Origin: Alphaproteobacteria bacterium bin52
GTDB lineage: Bacteria; Pseudomonadota; Alphaproteobacteria; Thalassobaculales; Thalassobaculaceae
Assembly (NCBI GenBank): GCA_002238645.1
Contig: MPMT01000008.1
Location: 1-64,000 of the forward strand
DNA length: 64,000 nt
Direction: 5' to 3'
The notes under the pieces are model-generated. The model was not told where the DNA came from and ran no database searches. It saw only the letters and a program-made list of their open reading frames with translations. Of this stretch, positions 61,640 through 64,000 are shown piece by piece (position 1 is the first letter of the stretch; every line of letters begins with the position of its first letter). Made by a program: the position numbers and the translations under genes.

Positions 61640-62914
61640 TGGACGTATTCGCCTTCCGTGATGAACTCGTCGCCGAATACGAGCGGTTTTTCCCCGAAAT
61701 TTCGCCAGGATCCGCGCCGAGGACATCTCCCGCGAAGTCGATGCGGCCTACGCCGCGGGCCATTTCTGGCCCGCCCCGCTCATCCAGCTCAATCCGAACT
61801 TCGAGCCCGGCGGATACATCGACGACCTGGTCGCCGACGGCACGCTCGATGCGGAGTGCGCGAAGGTGTTCCGGCTCAAGCGTGGTGACAACACATTCGG
61901 CGAGCGCCTCCTGCTCCACCGACACCAGACGGACGCCACAGAAATCGCGAGACGGGTCGAAAGCGACGCCCTGACCACAGGCACCGGCTCCGGAAAATCG
62001 CTCGCCTACTTCATCCCGATCGACGACGACGTATTGCGGCAAAAGCGTACCGGCGACGCCTGCAAGGGCATCACCGCCATCGTCGTCTATCCGATGAACG
62101 CGCTCTGCAACAGCCAGCGCGAGGAACTGGAAAAGTACCTGCGGCTCGGTTACGGCGACGGCGGCGAGCCAGTCACGTTCGCCCGATACACCGGGCAGGA
62201 ATCGCAGGATGAACGCGAGCGGATCGCAAAGAACCCTCCCCACATTCTGCTGACCAACTACTTCATGCTGGAGCTGCCCATGACGCGGTTCCACGAGACC
62301 GACCGGCGATCCGCGAACACGCCGAGGGCCTCCGGTTTCTGGTCCTCGACGAGCGGCACACCTACCGCGGGCGGCAGGGGCCGATGTCGCCATGCTCCTC
62401 CGACGCGTCCGGAAACGGTTCAACGAGCGGCTTCTCTGTATCGGCAACTCGGCGACGATGGCCTCCGAAGGCTCGCCCGGCGACCGGAACGCCGGCGTTG
62501 CGCCATCGCAAGCCGCCTTTTCGGCGCAGCTGCTGACCCCGACAACGTCGTTTCGGAGACTTTACGGCCCGTCACCGACCGTGACGCGTGCCTGAGCGGC
62601 CCCGATCTGCGCGCCGCCATCGAGCGGAGCGTCCCCGCGAATCCGACACACCAAGCGCTAGTAGCCCACCCGGTCGCGACCTGGGTGGAGCGCAATCTCG
62701 GGCTCGAAGAGCAAGGCGGCAGGCTCGTGCGAATTTCGCGTCCGCTGACCATTCTCCAAGCCTCGGATCGCCTTTCCGCCGACAGCGGCCTCGACGCGCA
62801 GCATTGTCGCGACTACCTCGCGAACTTTCTCCTGACCGCCCACCGAAGCCGGAGTGAGCGAGGTCAGAGCTTCTTTGCCTTCCGGCGGCACCAGTTCATC
62901 AGCGGAAAGAGAGC
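61639..62914 (+). pseudogene. DEAD/DEAH-box helicase fragment with multiple frameshifts
   Basis: It starts MDVFAFRDELVAEYERF at ATG 61639, then the frame slips near 61700. FARIRAEDISREVDAAYAAG continues in a second frame to HRHQTDATEIARR and Walker A TTGTGSGKS. A third shift near 62310 leads to LRFLVLDERHTYRGRQG (normally DExH with Leu at the third position, here Arg), and another near 62377 leads to AMLLRRVRKRFNERLL and NSATMASEG. The last part, SQRLFG-like to SFFAFRRHQFISG, returns to the Walker A frame and stops matching at about 62905. The protein resembles large helicases of defence systems (DUF1998-containing, DrmA-like), usually over 1000 residues, so most of the C-terminus is missing. 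Confidence 0.75.
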
Positions 62915-63613
62915 TCAGATCGGGCTCTCCGGTCGTGTGTTGGCGATCATTTCCGGAACACTGGCCTGGTTCGGGAGGGACAACAGGAAGGCCACCATGT
63001 CCGCGACGGTTTCCGGTTGCAGGCGTTCGGCCCTGGGCGTGGTGCCCGGGATCCCCGCGAGCAGGTCGGTGTCGATCGCTCCGGGGCAGAGTGCCGTGGC
63101 CCGTACGCCGTCCTCCCAGCCGGCAAGGCGGACCGCCTGGGTCATCGCGAGGAGGGCGTGCTTGGTCATCGAATACCCGATGGAAACACCGGCCCGGTAG
63201 CGCTTGGCATCGGTTGAGGCAATGTTGATAACCCGACCCCTGCCGGTTTGCCTGAGATGCGGCAGTGCGGCCCGGATCAGCCGGAAGGGAGCCTTGACGT
63301 TGACTGCCCACAGGTCGTCAAGGTCCGCCTCGGTACCTTGCTCGAAGTCGACGATGCGCAGGATGCCCGCGTTGTTGATCAGGGCGTCGAGCCGTCCGAA
63401 GCGGTCCATGGTACCCTCGACCCAGGGAGTGACGGTGGACGGGTCCGTCGCATCGAAGGGAAACGCCGCGAGCGTGCCGGACCGGGCCGTGAAGTCATCC
63501 GCCTGTCCGCGATCCCTCAGGCCCAGCGACAGGGTCCAGCCGTCTTCAAGCAGCTTTCGGGTGATCGCTGCGCCGAGGCCCCTGCCGCCACCAGAGATCA
63601 TCGCGACCCTCAT
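62915..63613 (-). CDS. Short-chain dehydrogenase/reductase
   Basis: A 232-residue SDR. The cofactor motif is SGGGRGLG, then NNAG (ALINNAGILR), the catalytic Ser in INIASTDAKRY, and the catalytic Tyr/Lys in GYSMTKHALLA. ATG 63613 is preceded by GAGGAG; a GTG one codon earlier is also possible. The C-terminus ends next to the truncated helicase, so this gene marks the resumption of ordinary chromosomal sequence. The stop of a possible upstream frame overlaps its start (TGATG). Substrate unknown. Confidence 0.85.
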   Translation of the reverse strand: MRVAMISGGGRGLGAAITRKLLEDGWTLSLGLRDRGQADDFTARSGTLAAFPFDATDPSTVTPWVEGTMDRFGRLDALINNAGILRIVDFEQGTEADLDDLWAVNVKAPFRLIRAALPHLRQTGRGRVINIASTDAKRYRAGVSIGYSMTKHALLAMTQAVRLAGWEDGVRATALCPGAIDTDLLAGIPGTTPRAERLQPETVADMVAFLLSLPNQASVPEMIANTRPESPI

Positions 63614-64000
63614 CACAGGAGCTCCTCACAGACCCGGCCGTCGTTGACGGTGTTCCGCCGCCACATGAACCCTGCCCGGGCAGAGCGCGACTGTGCAACC
63701 AGGTCTTCGCACTCCGACGGTTCCGCGAACTGTTCCGCCTGCCCGGTCACATCCGGCAGGGTCTTGCCCCGGTTGCTGCCGCAGAGATCATTGACGTGGC
63801 GATGGCCTGCCCGCACGCTCGGGAACCAGCACCGGCTCCGGAACACCGCACTCGGGAAGCGGCAGTTTGACGACTGCGGCCTTGCGCGTTTCGGGAGGAC
63901 GATGAAAGAGCACGTGCGTGGATTAACGCATGACGGCAACCGGAAGCCGGGATGCGGGACATCCGCATGTCCGGTCCGACGAACGGGAGTGAGAAAACGC
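63614..64000 (-). other. Right-edge region with the possible 3' end of an unidentified gene
   Basis: On the minus strand a frame ending at 63613 carries plausible protein sequence in its last 55 residues (FAEPSECEDLVAQSRSARAG, then FMWRRNTVNDGRVCEELL), and its stop overlaps the SDR start, as co-translated genes do. Further upstream the sense seems to move to other frames, so it may be broken or begin outside the window. I do not recognise the family. Confidence 0.35.

Overview
This 64 kb window is GC-rich almost throughout. It reads like a chromosomal segment of an alphaproteobacterium, possibly a Rhodospirillales-like or uncultured lineage. The reasons are the SUV3-type helicase and small S4 RNA-binding protein, the TAXI-type TRAP transporter, several xanthine-oxidase-family and HyuA/HyuB-type catabolic enzymes, and densely packed operons with ATGA overlaps. 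The lineage is inferred from gene content only. I saw no tRNA, rRNA or CRISPR array.

Left defence block (1-8.8 kb). All genes run on the minus strand with short gaps or overlaps: a type III-like restriction subunit (Res), a decayed small gene, a DUF2283 gene, a type III-like N6-adenine methyltransferase (Mod), an AAA+ ATPase and a subtilisin-like S8 protease. The last two resemble the ietAS pair. The protease gene is cut after about 415 codons by what looks like the end of an insertion sequence at the left edge.

Metabolic block 1 (8.9-21.7 kb): two GST-fold proteins, a 2-hydroxyacid dehydrogenase, a PLP-dependent D-cysteine desulfhydrase/ACC-deaminase homologue, an MFS transporter, an HslR-like S4 protein, an M20 peptidase, a HyuA/HyuB pair, an SDR and a class II aldolase.

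McrBC island (21.8-25.9 kb): a 5' fragment of a group II intron, McrB with an inserted EVE-like reader domain, McrC, and a remnant of an IS4-family transposase. The base composition is mosaic, with the specificity half of mcrB clearly AT-richer.

Metabolic block 2 (25.9-49.5 kb): a minus-strand run of HyuA, HyuB, an AmpG-like MFS protein and a TAXI TRAP transporter; an RHH/PIN toxin-antitoxin pair; a plus-strand SDR plus dipeptide-type ABC transporter operon with a strong hairpin after the binding-protein gene; a polysaccharide deacetylase; a frameshifted SUV3-like helicase; and htpG.

Metabolic block 3 (48.7-58.6 kb): crotonase, frameshifted acyl-CoA ligase, 2Fe-2S subunit and a large molybdopterin-SRPBCC-FAD fusion, overlapping as one operon. 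A DapA-like protein, a phytanoyl-CoA dioxygenase and a DJ-1/PfpI protein follow.

Right mobile and defence block (58.7-64 kb): a frameshifted IS1595-type element with recognisable inverted repeats, an AbiE-type toxin-antitoxin pair, a multiply frameshifted DEAD/DEAH helicase pseudogene translationally coupled to it, and an SDR gene abutting its truncated end.

Two themes stand out. Nuclease and toxin modules sit beside mobile-element debris, and the two restriction systems have AT-rich recognition domains in GC-rich frames. In addition, two housekeeping or metabolic genes (helicase, CoA ligase) are each frameshifted by a short imperfect tandem duplication, which may be biological or an assembly artefact.
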